DNA of 64,000 bases. Origin: Pseudomonas sp. DY-1. Lineage in GTDB: Bacteria > Pseudomonadota > Gammaproteobacteria > Pseudomonadales > Pseudomonadaceae. How positions within the stretch are numbered: the stretch's first letter is position 1; every line of letters starts with the position of its first letter. Location of the stretch: the NCBI RefSeq assembly GCF_003626975.1, contig NZ_CP032616.1:1240001-1304000 (forward strand), in the 5' to 3' direction. Positions 51,590 to 59,945 of the stretch are shown here, piece after piece. The translations under genes were made by a program, and so were the position numbers. The notes beneath the pieces are model-generated. The model was given only the letters and a program-made list of their open reading frames with translations, did no database searches and was not told where the DNA came from.

Positions 51590-52519
51590 TTAATTCTCCG
51601 ATTTCCGACGCGCTTTGGAGTTGCGCGTCTGGTCACGTGGAACGTGCAGGTACGACATGACGCTTTCGGTAAGCTCAGCTGCCAACTTCACCGCTTCTTT
51701 GTTACGTGTCATCACGGCGGAGACCAGGCTTTCGATTACGGCCAGCGCGGCCGCGTTCGAGCTGATCAGGACGGGGTGCTCGGCGGGCGCGAACAGCACA
51801 TGCTCGGCGAGTTGCACCAGTGGGGAGGCCGGAGAGTCGGTGATGGCCAACACGCCGGCTCCACGTTCGTTGGCGAAGCGCGCGAGTTGGATGGTATCGA
51901 GGGAGTAACGGGGAAGAGAGATCGCCAACAACACATCGTGCTGAGTGATGGCCGCCAGTCTGTAGGCGGCATTCTCGTTGCCGCCCTCCATGCTAATGGC
52001 TGTCGCATCGGGGCAATAGGGCATCAGGTTGGCCGCTGCAATACCGGCCATGTAAGCACTGTTGCCAAAACCCAGGATAAAGATGCGGCGGGCCTTGCTG
52101 AGTCGCTCGACGAAGGCGTCGAACGCCGCCGGGCTGTTGCTGCTGACGGCCGCACGTAGGTTGCCCTCCGCAGCCTGCATTTGCTCATGCAGGCCGAAGG
52201 AACCGTCTGGGCGCTGGGCCATTTCCTGGCGCAGCTTGTCCACCGGCGAAACCAGGTCTTGCAGTGTGCTGACCAGGGCTGTTTTGAGTGCGCTGTAGCC
52301 ACTGAGCTTCAAGGCGCGAGCCAGCCGATTGACTGCTGCGGCCGAAGTCGACGTCTCCTGTGCGAGCTCTTCAATGGTAAGTGTCGCGGCCTTGAGCGGA
52401 TGTCGCAGGATGAAGTCAGCGACCTTTCGCAACGAGGGCGGTAAATCGGGGGAGGCCGATGCCAGCTTGCGCATGACAGGTGAGGTATAGACAGACAGGT
52501 CTCGCGGCGCTCGGGTCAT
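51590..52519 (-). CDS. RpiR-family transcription regulator
   Basis: 309 residues: N-terminal HTH_6 (LPPSLRKVADFILRHPLKAA, TSTSAAAVNRLARALKLSGY) and a C-terminal SIS domain (RIFILGFGNSAYMAGIAAAN). RpiR proteins usually bind phosphosugars, but pseudomonad members also control amino-acid genes. It lies 158 nt after the binding-protein gene on the same strand and near the cyanophycinase, which suggests it regulates both. Confidence 0.92.
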   Translation of the reverse strand: MTRAPRDLSVYTSPVMRKLASASPDLPPSLRKVADFILRHPLKAATLTIEELAQETSTSAAAVNRLARALKLSGYSALKTALVSTLQDLVSPVDKLRQEMAQRPDGSFGLHEQMQAAEGNLRAAVSSNSPAAFDAFVERLSKARRIFILGFGNSAYMAGIAAANLMPYCPDATAISMEGGNENAAYRLAAITQHDVLLAISLPRYSLDTIQLARFANERGAGVLAITDSPASPLVQLAEHVLFAPAEHPVLISSNAAALAVIESLVSAVMTRNKEAVKLAAELTESVMSYLHVPRDQTRNSKARRKSEN

Positions 52520-52642
52520 GACGTTGAGAGGGTCCTTATGGCCAGGAGCGCCAGTTTATGTGATCGCTGTGTGAGTGTGGAAACCGCTTTGACGCAATCG
52601 GCAGTGTCCACCGCGCTTCAACCAGAAGTCATGTAGCAGTGA

Positions 52643-52665
52643 GGTACCCGGGCTGAACGGGTACC
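52643..52665 (-). terminator. Hairpin after binding-protein gene
   Basis: GGTACCCG/CGGGTACC perfect 8-bp stem with 7-nt loop, 13 nt beyond the stop on the minus strand. No T tract; probable terminator or attenuator before rpiR. Confidence 0.45.
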
Positions 52666-52677
52666 CCGGGCCTGCAT

Positions 52678-53469
52678 CTATTGACCGTAAATGTCGTAGC
52701 GGAAGTACTTGCTCTGGATTTCCTGATACTTGCCATTGGCGCGCAAGGTTGCGATTGCATTGCTGAATTTCTCGGCGGTAGCCGTATCTCCCTTGCGCAC
52801 GGCGATGCCTGCGCCATTGCCGAAGTACTTGGGATCGTTGAAATCCGGACCGACCAATGCGAAACCCTTGCCGCTATCGGTCTTGAGGAAGCTCTCGCTG
52901 ATGTTCACCACGTCCGCCAGGGTTGCGTCAATGCGGCCGGAGACCAGGTCAAGGAATGCCTCGTTCTGCGAGCCGTAACGCACCACCTCAATCCCGGCCG
53001 CAGCAAACTTGTCGCTGGCGTAGCGGTCGTAGGTCGATGCGCGCTGCACCCCGACGCGTTTGCCCTTTAAGTCCTTGAGTGGGTCACTTACATTCGCTCC
53101 CTCCTTCATCACCAACTTGCCAGGCGTGTGGTAGTACTTCTTGGTGAAATCGACCGACTTCAGGCGGTCTGGGGTGATCGACATCGACGACAGCACGGCA
53201 TCGACCTTTCGAACCTTGAGAGAGGGAATCAGGCCATCGAAGGACTGCTCGATCCACTCGCATTTCACCTGCATCTCCGCACACAAGGCATTGCCAATGT
53301 CGTAATCGAAGCCGCTCAAACGTCCGTCCTCGGTCTTGTAGGCGAAGGGTGGGTACGCGGCTTCGATCCCTATCCGCAGGGAGTCCTGTGCCTGGGAGAG
53401 CGTGGCGCAAGCAGAAAGCGCCAAGGCGCCAAGTAGAGCGATCTTGTTCAATTTATTACTCCAGTTCAT
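52678..53469 (-). CDS. Periplasmic Lys/Arg/Orn-type amino-acid-binding protein
   Basis: 263 residues. Signal peptide ([20 protein letters not shown]) with a possible lipobox LSAC. Class II solute-binding protein: [53 protein letters not shown] and [15 protein letters not shown] match LAO/ArgT/HisJ-type receptors. No ABC permease or ATPase is adjacent, so it must share a transporter. Divergent from the cyanophycinase, whose products are Asp-Arg dipeptides. Confidence 0.93.
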   Translation of the reverse strand: MNWSNKLNKIALLGALALSACATLSQAQDSLRIGIEAAYPPFAYKTEDGRLSGFDYDIGNALCAEMQVKCEWIEQSFDGLIPSLKVRKVDAVLSSMSITPDRLKSVDFTKKYYHTPGKLVMKEGANVSDPLKDLKGKRVGVQRASTYDRYASDKFAAAGIEVVRYGSQNEAFLDLVSGRIDATLADVVNISESFLKTDSGKGFALVGPDFNDPKYFGNGAGIAVRKGDTATAEKFSNAIATLRANGKYQEIQSKYFRYDIYGQ

Positions 53470-53827
53470 GTGGTGGTGACCTGGACGGAATCCCTTGTAT
53501 GCCGGCCAGGAAGTGTTTGCGCGGCGTCCAGTTTTTCCGTCACAGAGATGCTGACGACAGGTCATGAGTGCAACGTGACGCTTCATCAAAGCTACTTGCT
53601 GATATTTTGTGTGTCAATTTTGCCGGAGGGTGATTGATCTTTTCTCATCCCTGGCGTGCACGCTGGGATGGCGCTATGCCTCGTCAAAGGTGGCAATACC
53701 GGAAGCATGTCGCTCAGCGCATTGACACAGATAATTTCATATGAGTGTTTACACGAAATTGAATGCGTCATAGAGTTTTCGGCGGGATGTGCTCCCAGGG
53801 TATCCATCAGAACAAGAGCAAGAAGAG
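53470..53827. promoter_or_regulatory. Divergent promoter region of binding protein and cyanophycinase
   Basis: 358 bp without a gene. Holds an inverted repeat AATTTC (53733-53738) and GAAATT (53755-53760) separated by 16 nt, and a TTGACA (53722-53727) that could be a -35 element. Candidate target of the neighbouring RpiR regulator, unproven. Confidence 0.4.
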
Positions 53828-55600
53828 ATGAGAATGCGGACCAAACCTGGCGCCTTGATTGCTGCGCTTCTGTTAGCTGGACATTGCGCGTCGCCCCTTG
53901 CCGAGGGCCACTTGATAGCTGTGGGGGGCATGCTCAGGGCGAGCAACGTTCAGGTTTACGAGAAGTTCATCGAGCTGGCGGGGGCTCGCGACCAATCTCG
54001 GATTGTCATTTTTCCCACCGCCAGCGGCAGCTTGAGCTCAAGTAAGCGCTTTCAAAGCGAGTTGCAGGCGCTTGGCGTGCCAATCGAACGAATCAGCATC
54101 ATCGGCATCGACAAGCAGAACTACCAGAGCACGATGAATGATCCGGCAGTGCTCGAGCCACTTTCGAAAGCCACTGCCGTCTGGTTCGTTGGCGGTGATC
54201 AGGCTCGAATCGCTAGGGCGTTGTACAACAGCGATGGCAGTGAATCGAAGACACTTCAGGCAGTGAGAGCCGTTTTCGACAGGGGAGGTGTGGTGGCTGG
54301 CACCAGTGCAGGCGCAAGTGTCCTGGGCGAGACCATGCCGACTGCTTATGGCGTTGTAATGGATACTCTGGATTTTGGCGTCGCGGAGCAGGCCGACCAG
54401 CGTGGCACCGCGTTACTGAAGGGTGCAGGGCTGTTCAAGTCCGGGATCATTGACCAGCACTTTGACCAGATTGAAGAGACCAGTTCCGGTCGTGCAGCAC
54501 GCATGGCCAGCTACCTGATTGGCCAGAAGGTCACTCGAGGCTTTGGCATAGACACCAACACCGCTGTCTGGGTGCAGCCAGGTGGCCGATTGCAAGTGAT
54601 CGGAGAAGGTTACTTGACGGTCATGGACGCCAGTCAGGCGCGCAAACAGTTCGGGATATACGGCACTCGTCTTTCTGGCGTGCAGTTGGCGATGCTGGGA
54701 GCCGGGGACAGCTACGACACCCGCAGCGGCAAAGTGATGCCGGCCGAAGGCAAATCGGAAATCGCAGCTGGCCAGGAGTACCTGAACGGCAATCAGCTCA
54801 TTACTGACCTTTCCGCAGTTTCCGCCATCTCCCGCGCGGTGCTTTACGGGCTCGCGGATAACACCGCAACCCATCAGTTCGGGCTGATGACTCGCTATAA
54901 CCCATCAGGTGGTTATCACTACGGCTATCGATTCAAATTCAGTGAAGGGGAAGGCTTCAAGGCACACAGCCGCATCCAGGACTCTTTGACCAGTTACACG
55001 GTACAGAATGTTGGTTTGGAGATCGAACCGGTAGATGCCAACCTTCGCGACCCGGCCTACAGCAGCCCGCGGGATGCAACGGCGAGTCGCTGGCCGAACG
55101 CAGTTCGTGCCGTCAACTTCCGTGGTCTGATGGTCAGCAACTCCGAGAATCGCTTTGAACCCAAGCGAGCCATGTCGCGCTTCGAGCTGGCCAATGCCTT
55201 GCAGATGACGCTGGCAGCGGAGCCGGCGCTGGAGAAGCTGCCAACATTTGAAGATGTGCCTTATGGCCATCCTTTGCGAGAGCCCATCGAGGTTGCCGTT
55301 TCCAATGGCTGGATGGCCGCCGACAAGCGTTTTGACGGTGAACGCGAAGTGACGCGTGCCGAGTGGGCCGTAGCCTGCAAGGCGCTGGTTGAAGGGTTCT
55401 CCAAGTCCCGCCTGCAGCAACGCGCCGATTTGAAGGACCTGGGCGGAATCGAACCTGATGCAGCAGAGGCTGCCTCGTTGCTGGTCGGTGAAGGCTGGAT
55501 GACATCCAGCAACGGCTTGCTTCAGCCGCAGAAGCCTGTGTCTCGAGAAGAGGTTGCGCTCACCCTTGCCCGCCTGATCGGTCTCGAACAGGTTCTCTAA
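53828..55600 (+). CDS. Secreted cyanophycinase with C-terminal SLH-like repeats
   Basis: 590 residues. Signal peptide about 1-26. Peptidase S51 cyanophycinase domain (about 27-300): AVWFVGGDQARIARAL, nucleophile S160 in AGTSAGASVLGET and IIDQHFDQIEETSSGRAARM. It hydrolyses the backbone of cyanophycin to beta-Asp-Arg. The last ~150 residues contain three degenerate S-layer-homology repeats (for example FEDVPYGHPLREPIEVAVSN then GWMAADKRF), unusual in Pseudomonas. Extracellular CphE-type enzymes let bacteria feed on external cyanophycin. AAGAAGAG precedes ATG. Confidence 0.9.
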   Translation: MRMRTKPGALIAALLLAGHCASPLAEGHLIAVGGMLRASNVQVYEKFIELAGARDQSRIVIFPTASGSLSSSKRFQSELQALGVPIERISIIGIDKQNYQSTMNDPAVLEPLSKATAVWFVGGDQARIARALYNSDGSESKTLQAVRAVFDRGGVVAGTSAGASVLGETMPTAYGVVMDTLDFGVAEQADQRGTALLKGAGLFKSGIIDQHFDQIEETSSGRAARMASYLIGQKVTRGFGIDTNTAVWVQPGGRLQVIGEGYLTVMDASQARKQFGIYGTRLSGVQLAMLGAGDSYDTRSGKVMPAEGKSEIAAGQEYLNGNQLITDLSAVSAISRAVLYGLADNTATHQFGLMTRYNPSGGYHYGYRFKFSEGEGFKAHSRIQDSLTSYTVQNVGLEIEPVDANLRDPAYSSPRDATASRWPNAVRAVNFRGLMVSNSENRFEPKRAMSRFELANALQMTLAAEPALEKLPTFEDVPYGHPLREPIEVAVSNGWMAADKRFDGEREVTRAEWAVACKALVEGFSKSRLQQRADLKDLGGIEPDAAEAASLLVGEGWMTSSNGLLQPQKPVSREEVALTLARLIGLEQVL

Positions 55601-55619
55601 CCCCCAAACTCATTAATCA

Positions 55620-55645
55620 CCTCACCCTGCAGCGGCAGGGTGAGG
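55620..55645 (+). terminator. Perfect 11-bp hairpin after cyanophycinase gene
   Basis: CCTCACCCTGC and its complement GCAGGGTGAGG flank a 4-nt loop, 20 nt past the stop. Strong stem, no long T tract. Confidence 0.6.
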
Positions 55646-55682
55646 CAAGTGTCATGCGCCTTTTGGAAAGTGAGTGGAGATC

Positions 55683-56012
55683 ATGGCCATGCAACTGACG
55701 CCCCTCGAACTGTTTGCCCTGGACAAGCTTTTGGACGATCAAGAGTCGGTCGTGCTCGCGCTCCAATGTGCCCGGGTCAAGGTCCTGGAACGGGTTGAAA
55801 CACCGGACGGCTTCTACTCCGTGATCGAGTTGGAGCAGCCACCGAGCGGCTTTGGTCGATTGGTAGAGCGGGAGTGGCGATTCCGCATCAGAAACAAGAG
55901 CGCCGGCGGCTACTTCGTTTGCTGGCCCGATGGCGAATCCAATCTGTGTCTGGAGGCCGTTCTCGGCAAGGGAATGCCGGTGGCGATGCTTACGCCGGAG
56001 CTTCTGGTCTAG
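55683..56012 (+). CDS. Hypothetical protein
   Basis: 109 residues MAMQLTPLELFALDKLLDDQ... with TGGAGATC right before ATG (a second ATG at 55689 is possible). Looks like a compact alpha/beta protein: helix, then strands VKVLERVETPDGFYSVIELE and FRIRNKSAGGYFVCW. No family recognised and no operon partner: a hairpin separates it from the cyanophycinase, and 227 bp follow to the next gene. Confidence 0.65.
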   Translation: MAMQLTPLELFALDKLLDDQESVVLALQCARVKVLERVETPDGFYSVIELEQPPSGFGRLVEREWRFRIRNKSAGGYFVCWPDGESNLCLEAVLGKGMPVAMLTPELLV

Positions 56013-56170
56013 AGCGCCGTGCATGCAGCTCAACGCTCGAATCCCAATGCCACCGTAGCCTGGGCTTCAGCCACGATAAGATCCTTGCGAGCGGTCCTTT
56101 CAATGGGCACGGCAATGTCTGGTGGTCCACGAGCTGAAAATCTATTGATTGTGAAGCCGGATAGTGAAAT

Positions 56171-56201
56171 TAGTTGTACAAATCACTTTTATGTACAACT
56201 A
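56171..56201. promoter_or_regulatory. Perfect 10-bp inverted repeat, candidate light/MerR-type operator
   Basis: TAGTTGTACA and TGTACAACTA are exact complements 11 nt apart, 39 bp upstream of the GTG of the photolyase operon. TTGTAC within the left arm could be a -35 box with the right arm over the -10, the layout of MerR/CarH/LitR-controlled promoters. The downstream genes are of the type controlled by LitR/CarH (B12 photoreceptors) in pseudomonads. No such regulator gene is in the window. Confidence 0.65.
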
Positions 56202-56239
56202 TTTCGACGTGTCGTAATTTCTGGCAGGGGAGTCGCAAG

Positions 56240-56797
56240 GTGGCACTCGGCTGGCTGCTCAAACGCGGGGGTCACAAGGTCAGTTCCCTGGCCTTGGTGC
56301 TTTTGCTGGACGCGACAGCGGTGCTGGCGGACTGGCGTGAAGACCTGCCTGGTGCGCGCGCTGTCGGCACGGGCCAGTTCAAGTGGTTCGGCTTTTCAAT
56401 CTACGAAGCGAGACTCTGGAGCCCAAGCGCCAGGCCAACGCTGGACAACTCCTTCGCCCTGGAACTGACCTACCGGCGTGAGATCAAGCGTGGCGACCTG
56501 GTGGAGGTCAGTCTGGAAGAAATGCGCAGGTTAGGTGATGGAAGGTTCCATGAGGATCGCTTGGCGCATTGGGCGCGCGAAATGCACGAAGCCTTTGTCG
56601 ATGTAGCCCCCGGCCAAAGCATCACGGGCCTGTACTTGCCGGGCCGGGGATGCCGCTTCTATGTGGATGGGCAATTGAGACGAGAGGTGGCCGATCCGGA
56701 TTTCGCCCGTGCTTTTTTTGCAATCTGGCTGGACCCGCGCACTCGCAATCCCGAACTGCGACGCCAACTGCTGGGGCTTGAGGTCGCCGCCGAATGA
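56240..56797 (+). CDS. Chalcone-isomerase-like exported protein
   Basis: 185 residues from a GTG with AGGGGAG 7 nt upstream. Signal sequence SSLALVLLLDATAVLADWRE, then a chalcone_isomerase-like domain (GTGQFKWFGFSIYEARLWSP, FALELTYRREIKRGDLVEVS, then RLAHWAREMHEAFVDV). Function unknown in bacteria; fold related to fatty-acid-binding proteins. First gene of the operon ending in photolyase, so possibly linked to lipid photodamage (inference). ATGA overlap with the next gene. Confidence 0.85.
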   Translation: MALGWLLKRGGHKVSSLALVLLLDATAVLADWREDLPGARAVGTGQFKWFGFSIYEARLWSPSARPTLDNSFALELTYRREIKRGDLVEVSLEEMRRLGDGRFHEDRLAHWAREMHEAFVDVAPGQSITGLYLPGRGCRFYVDGQLRREVADPDFARAFFAIWLDPRTRNPELRRQLLGLEVAAE

Positions 56798-57000
56798 GTC
56801 TCTTGCTCGATGCATGGCGAAGGCATTCCCGTCTGATTCCGCCGATGGACGTGCCGACGTTCGAGTTGAGCGTCGACGACTGGATGTACCTCGTTGACAA
56901 GGTCACCCCGATCAACCGCTCAAACGTATGCAGGCTCGGGATGGAACTGGGCCGAGTGACCTTGTTGCTCTGCCGACAGCCAGGCGGGCAGGGGGGATGA
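56794..57000 (+). CDS. Small hypothetical protein in photolyase operon
   Basis: 68 residues MSLLLDAWRRHSRLIPPMDV... Overlaps the previous stop as ATGA and ends 3 nt before the SDR start, so it is clearly inside the operon. FELSVDDWMYLVDKV looks helical. No family recognised. Confidence 0.7.
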   Translation: MSLLLDAWRRHSRLIPPMDVPTFELSVDDWMYLVDKVTPINRSNVCRLGMELGRVTLLLCRQPGGQGG

Positions 57001-57003
57001 GAG

Positions 57004-57705
57004 ATGCTCAGTCTTCAGTCGATGGATGATGGTTACCGGGCCCTCGTCATTGGTTCGAGCGGGGCACTCGGGACTGCCTTCTGTGAGCTGCTGCGAGACG
57101 ACCCACGATGCAGCGCGGTCCACCAACTGGGGCGCGCAAGCACGCCCAAGCTCGATCTGGAAGACCCACCGAGTATCGCACGAGCTGCCGCCGAGCTTTC
57201 AGAAGAGGGACCGTACCAGTTGATCCTGCATTCAGCCGGCCTGCTGCACCGTCCGGGCTTGCGGCCGGAAAAATCCCTGGCCGCTCTTGAGGCCGACGCG
57301 TTGCAGGCCGTGTTCCAGGTCAATGCGCTCGGACCGGCGCTGGTGCTGCGCCACTTCCTGCCGTTGCTGCATGCGCGGGGAAAGATGGCGCTGCTTTCGG
57401 CGAAGGTGGGGAGCATCGGCGACAATCGCCTGGGCGGCTGGTACGCCTACCGTGCGTCAAAGGCTGCATTGAACATGCTGGTGAAGACTGCCGCCATCGA
57501 GTTGGTCCGCATCCAGCCCCAGGCGTGCCTGTTCAGTCTTCATCCGGGTACGGTGATTTCCAGACTGTCCGAGCCCTTTCGAGGCGCGGCGCTGGCACGC
57601 CCGGCGCAACAGGCGGCAGCTGATCTGCTCAGCCTTATCGACCGCCTTGGACCTGCCGAGAGCGGCGGGTTCTATGCCTACGACGGCGAGCGTCTGCCTT
57701 GGTAA
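57004..57705 (+). CDS. Short-chain dehydrogenase, CsgA/C-factor-like
   Basis: 233 residues. NAD loop LVIGSSGALGTAFCELL, NAG equivalent LILHSAGLL, catalytic AYRASKAALN (Tyr and Lys present) and GTVISRLSEPF. Resembles the cell-cell-signalling/C-factor SDR group that sits in light- and singlet-oxygen-inducible operons with photolyases. Immediately precedes the photolyase gene by 13 nt. Confidence 0.9.
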   Translation: MLSLQSMDDGYRALVIGSSGALGTAFCELLRDDPRCSAVHQLGRASTPKLDLEDPPSIARAAAELSEEGPYQLILHSAGLLHRPGLRPEKSLAALEADALQAVFQVNALGPALVLRHFLPLLHARGKMALLSAKVGSIGDNRLGGWYAYRASKAALNMLVKTAAIELVRIQPQACLFSLHPGTVISRLSEPFRGAALARPAQQAAADLLSLIDRLGPAESGGFYAYDGERLPW

Positions 57706-57718
57706 CCGTGGAAGACGC

Positions 57719-59332
57719 ATGAATCTTAAAGCGCTAGAGGGGTGTGATGGCCGCCGGCTGAGACCTGGTCCTGCAGCAGGCGATCTGCGCATGCCGCTGT
57801 CTGCTCGCCGTATAGGCCTCGTGCTTGGTGACCAGCTGTCATTCGACCTGAGCCTGTTCGACGCCCTGGATCCCCGGCAGGACGCAGTGCTGATGGCCGA
57901 GGTAGACACCGAAGCGCGTTACGTAGCTCACCATCCACAGAAGATCGCGCTGATCTTCAGCGCCATGCGGCACTTCGCCGAAACGCTGTTCCAGCGTGGT
58001 TGGCGGGTGATTTACGTACGTCTGGACGATGACGGCAACAGCGGCAGCCTGCCCGGGGAATTGCATCGTTGGATGGAGATTCTGGGGGCCAAGGAGGCAC
58101 ATGTCACCGAGTGCGGTGAGTGGCGCCTGGAGCAGGCGCTCAAAGACTGCCGAGTGCCTTTGACTTGGCACCCTGACCGCCGTTTCCTGTGCTCCCGAGA
58201 GGCGTTCGCGCGCTGGGCAGGAGACCGTGAGCACTTGCGGATGGAGCATTTCTACCGCGGGATGCGCAAACGCACCGGCCTACTGCTTGAGCCAGACGGC
58301 AGTCCGCTGGGAGGAGCCTGGAATCTCGATGCGGAGAATCGCAAGGCGCTGCCGCGTGGCCTCCGTGGCCCGATCCCCATGCGCTTCCAACCCGATGCCA
58401 TCACCGGAGAAGTGCTGACGCTGGTCCGTGCAAGATTCAGCGACCATTACGGCAGTCTGGAGCCCTTCGACTACCCTGTGACCCACGCCGACGCACATGT
58501 TCTGTGGCAGCACTTTCTCGACTTCTCCCTGGCCGCCTTCGGCGATTACCAGGACGCCATGGCCACCGGCGAGCCCTTTCTGTTCCACGCGAGAATCAGC
58601 GCTGCGCTGAACATCGGCTTGCTCGATGTACGCCAACTGTGTGCGGATGTGGAAAGCGCCTACCGACGAAAGCAAGTGCCGCTGAATGCCGCCGAGGGGT
58701 TCATCCGCCAACTGATTGGCTGGCGCGAGTACGTGCGTGGCATCTATTGGCTGCGCATGCCCGAATACGCCGCACTCAACGCATTCGGCAATCACCGCCC
58801 ATTGCCGGAGTTCTACTGGACTGGCGCCACTGAGATGCGCTGCATGGCCCAGACGATTGGCCAAACCCTTGATCTGGGTTACGCCCATCACATCCAGCGG
58901 CTCATGGTGACCGGCAACTTTGCGCTGCTCGCTGGCATAGCCCCCAAGGCCATCTGCGAGTGGTACCTGGCGGTCTACCTGGATGCCTTCGACTGGGTTG
59001 AGCTACCGAACACCTTGGGCATGGTGATGCACGCCGACAACGGGTACCTTGGCTCCAAGCCATATTGCGCCAGCGGCCGCTACATCCAGCGAATGTCAGA
59101 CTACTGCAAGGAATGCCGCTATCGGGTTGATGAGGCAACGGGGCCGCAAGCTTGTCCATTTAATGCGCTGTATTGGCATTTCCTGATGCGTCATCGCGAT
59201 TCCCTGGGGGGAAATCCACGGTTGGCCATGGTTTATCGCAATCTGCTGAACATGACTGAAGCGCGCCGTGAGGCAATCTGGTCGCGCGGCGAGGAACTGC
59301 TGGCGCGGTTGGACGCCGGAGACTCCCTGTGA
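57719..59332 (+). CDS. Cryptochrome/photolyase-related protein (FeS bacterial type, CryB/PhrB-like)
   Basis: 537 residues. N-terminal [18 protein letters not shown], large helical FAD domain with [15 protein letters not shown] and GWRE-type motifs, and C-terminal cysteines in [20 protein letters not shown] and ACPFNALYW that bind a [4Fe-4S] cluster. This is the FeS-BCP family, prokaryotic (6-4) photolyases that also bind a ribolumazine antenna. Start at 57719 has GGAAGA upstream; ATG at 57791 ([12 protein letters not shown]) would give the more usual ~513 residues. Ends in an overlap with the DUF2256 gene. Confidence 0.94.
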   Translation: MNLKALEGCDGRRLRPGPAAGDLRMPLSARRIGLVLGDQLSFDLSLFDALDPRQDAVLMAEVDTEARYVAHHPQKIALIFSAMRHFAETLFQRGWRVIYVRLDDDGNSGSLPGELHRWMEILGAKEAHVTECGEWRLEQALKDCRVPLTWHPDRRFLCSREAFARWAGDREHLRMEHFYRGMRKRTGLLLEPDGSPLGGAWNLDAENRKALPRGLRGPIPMRFQPDAITGEVLTLVRARFSDHYGSLEPFDYPVTHADAHVLWQHFLDFSLAAFGDYQDAMATGEPFLFHARISAALNIGLLDVRQLCADVESAYRRKQVPLNAAEGFIRQLIGWREYVRGIYWLRMPEYAALNAFGNHRPLPEFYWTGATEMRCMAQTIGQTLDLGYAHHIQRLMVTGNFALLAGIAPKAICEWYLAVYLDAFDWVELPNTLGMVMHADNGYLGSKPYCASGRYIQRMSDYCKECRYRVDEATGPQACPFNALYWHFLMRHRDSLGGNPRLAMVYRNLLNMTEARREAIWSRGEELLARLDAGDSL

Positions 59333-59508
59333 AGAAGACTGAGCTTCCCAGCAAGGTATGCCCGGTCTGCGATCGCCCGTTCTTATGGCGCAAGCGTTGG
59401 CGGCGATGTTGGGATGAAGTCCGCTACTGCTCGGAGCGCTGCCGTCGTTTAGCGCGTCCCCGACAGGCGAAATGCCAGAGGCATCCAGATCACCCAGAGC
59501 GGCGCTAG
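59329..59508 (+). CDS. DUF2256 zinc-finger-like protein
   Basis: 59 residues from a GTG overlapping the photolyase stop (GTGA). [20 protein letters not shown] then YCSERCRR is the DUF2256 signature (two CxxC-like pairs, [14 protein letters not shown]). The family almost always follows photolyase-like genes. The last 20 codons run over the end of the convergent DUF2878 gene. Confidence 0.88.
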   Translation: MKKTELPSKVCPVCDRPFLWRKRWRRCWDEVRYCSERCRRLARPRQAKCQRHPDHPERR

Positions 59509-59937
59509 CACCAGTACCGTGCCAGCTACGCCCATGGGTAGTGAAACCTCAGCCAATGGCGCGCCTGCGCAGTAGGCCAGCGGACCACCGATCCCTCCGA
59601 GGAGCATTCCTCGCCAGGCGGGCCGCGATGCCCAGGCCAGGCTGTGTCTTAGGCCGCAGGCAAAAACCAGCCAGAGCATGACGAGCCAGATCGGAAGAGG
59701 GGAGTGGCCGAAGTCGAATACACCCACTACGCCAAGCACCGTGTCCATCGCGCAGCCACCCAGGGCGACCCGCAACAATGCACCGGCCTCCAACTGGGGG
59801 TGGGGGCACAGCGCCAAGTGCAAGAGCAGCCCGACGGCGACCGCGAACAGCAACCAGGATGCCTGGGCGCCGAGCACGCAGCCCCACCAGCCCAGCTGCA
59901 GCCAAAGCGCGTTGCCCATCAGCCAGGCCCGGCCCAT
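59449..59937 (-). CDS. DUF2878 membrane protein
   Basis: 162 residues, about five to six membrane segments ([56 protein letters not shown]). DUF2878, unknown function, regularly last in the CFA/DUF1365/FAD-oxidoreductase operon. Start [14 protein letters not shown] lies 8 nt after the previous stop; an ATG six codons in is also possible. Overlaps the end of the DUF2256 gene on the other strand by 60 bp. Confidence 0.85.
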   Translation of the reverse strand: MGRAWLMGNALWLQLGWWGCVLGAQASWLLFAVAVGLLLHLALCPHPQLEAGALLRVALGGCAMDTVLGVVGVFDFGHSPLPIWLVMLWLVFACGLRHSLAWASRPAWRGMLLGGIGGPLAYCAGAPLAEVSLPMGVAGTVLVLAPLWVIWMPLAFRLSGTR

Positions 59938-59945
59938 GGCTCGGC

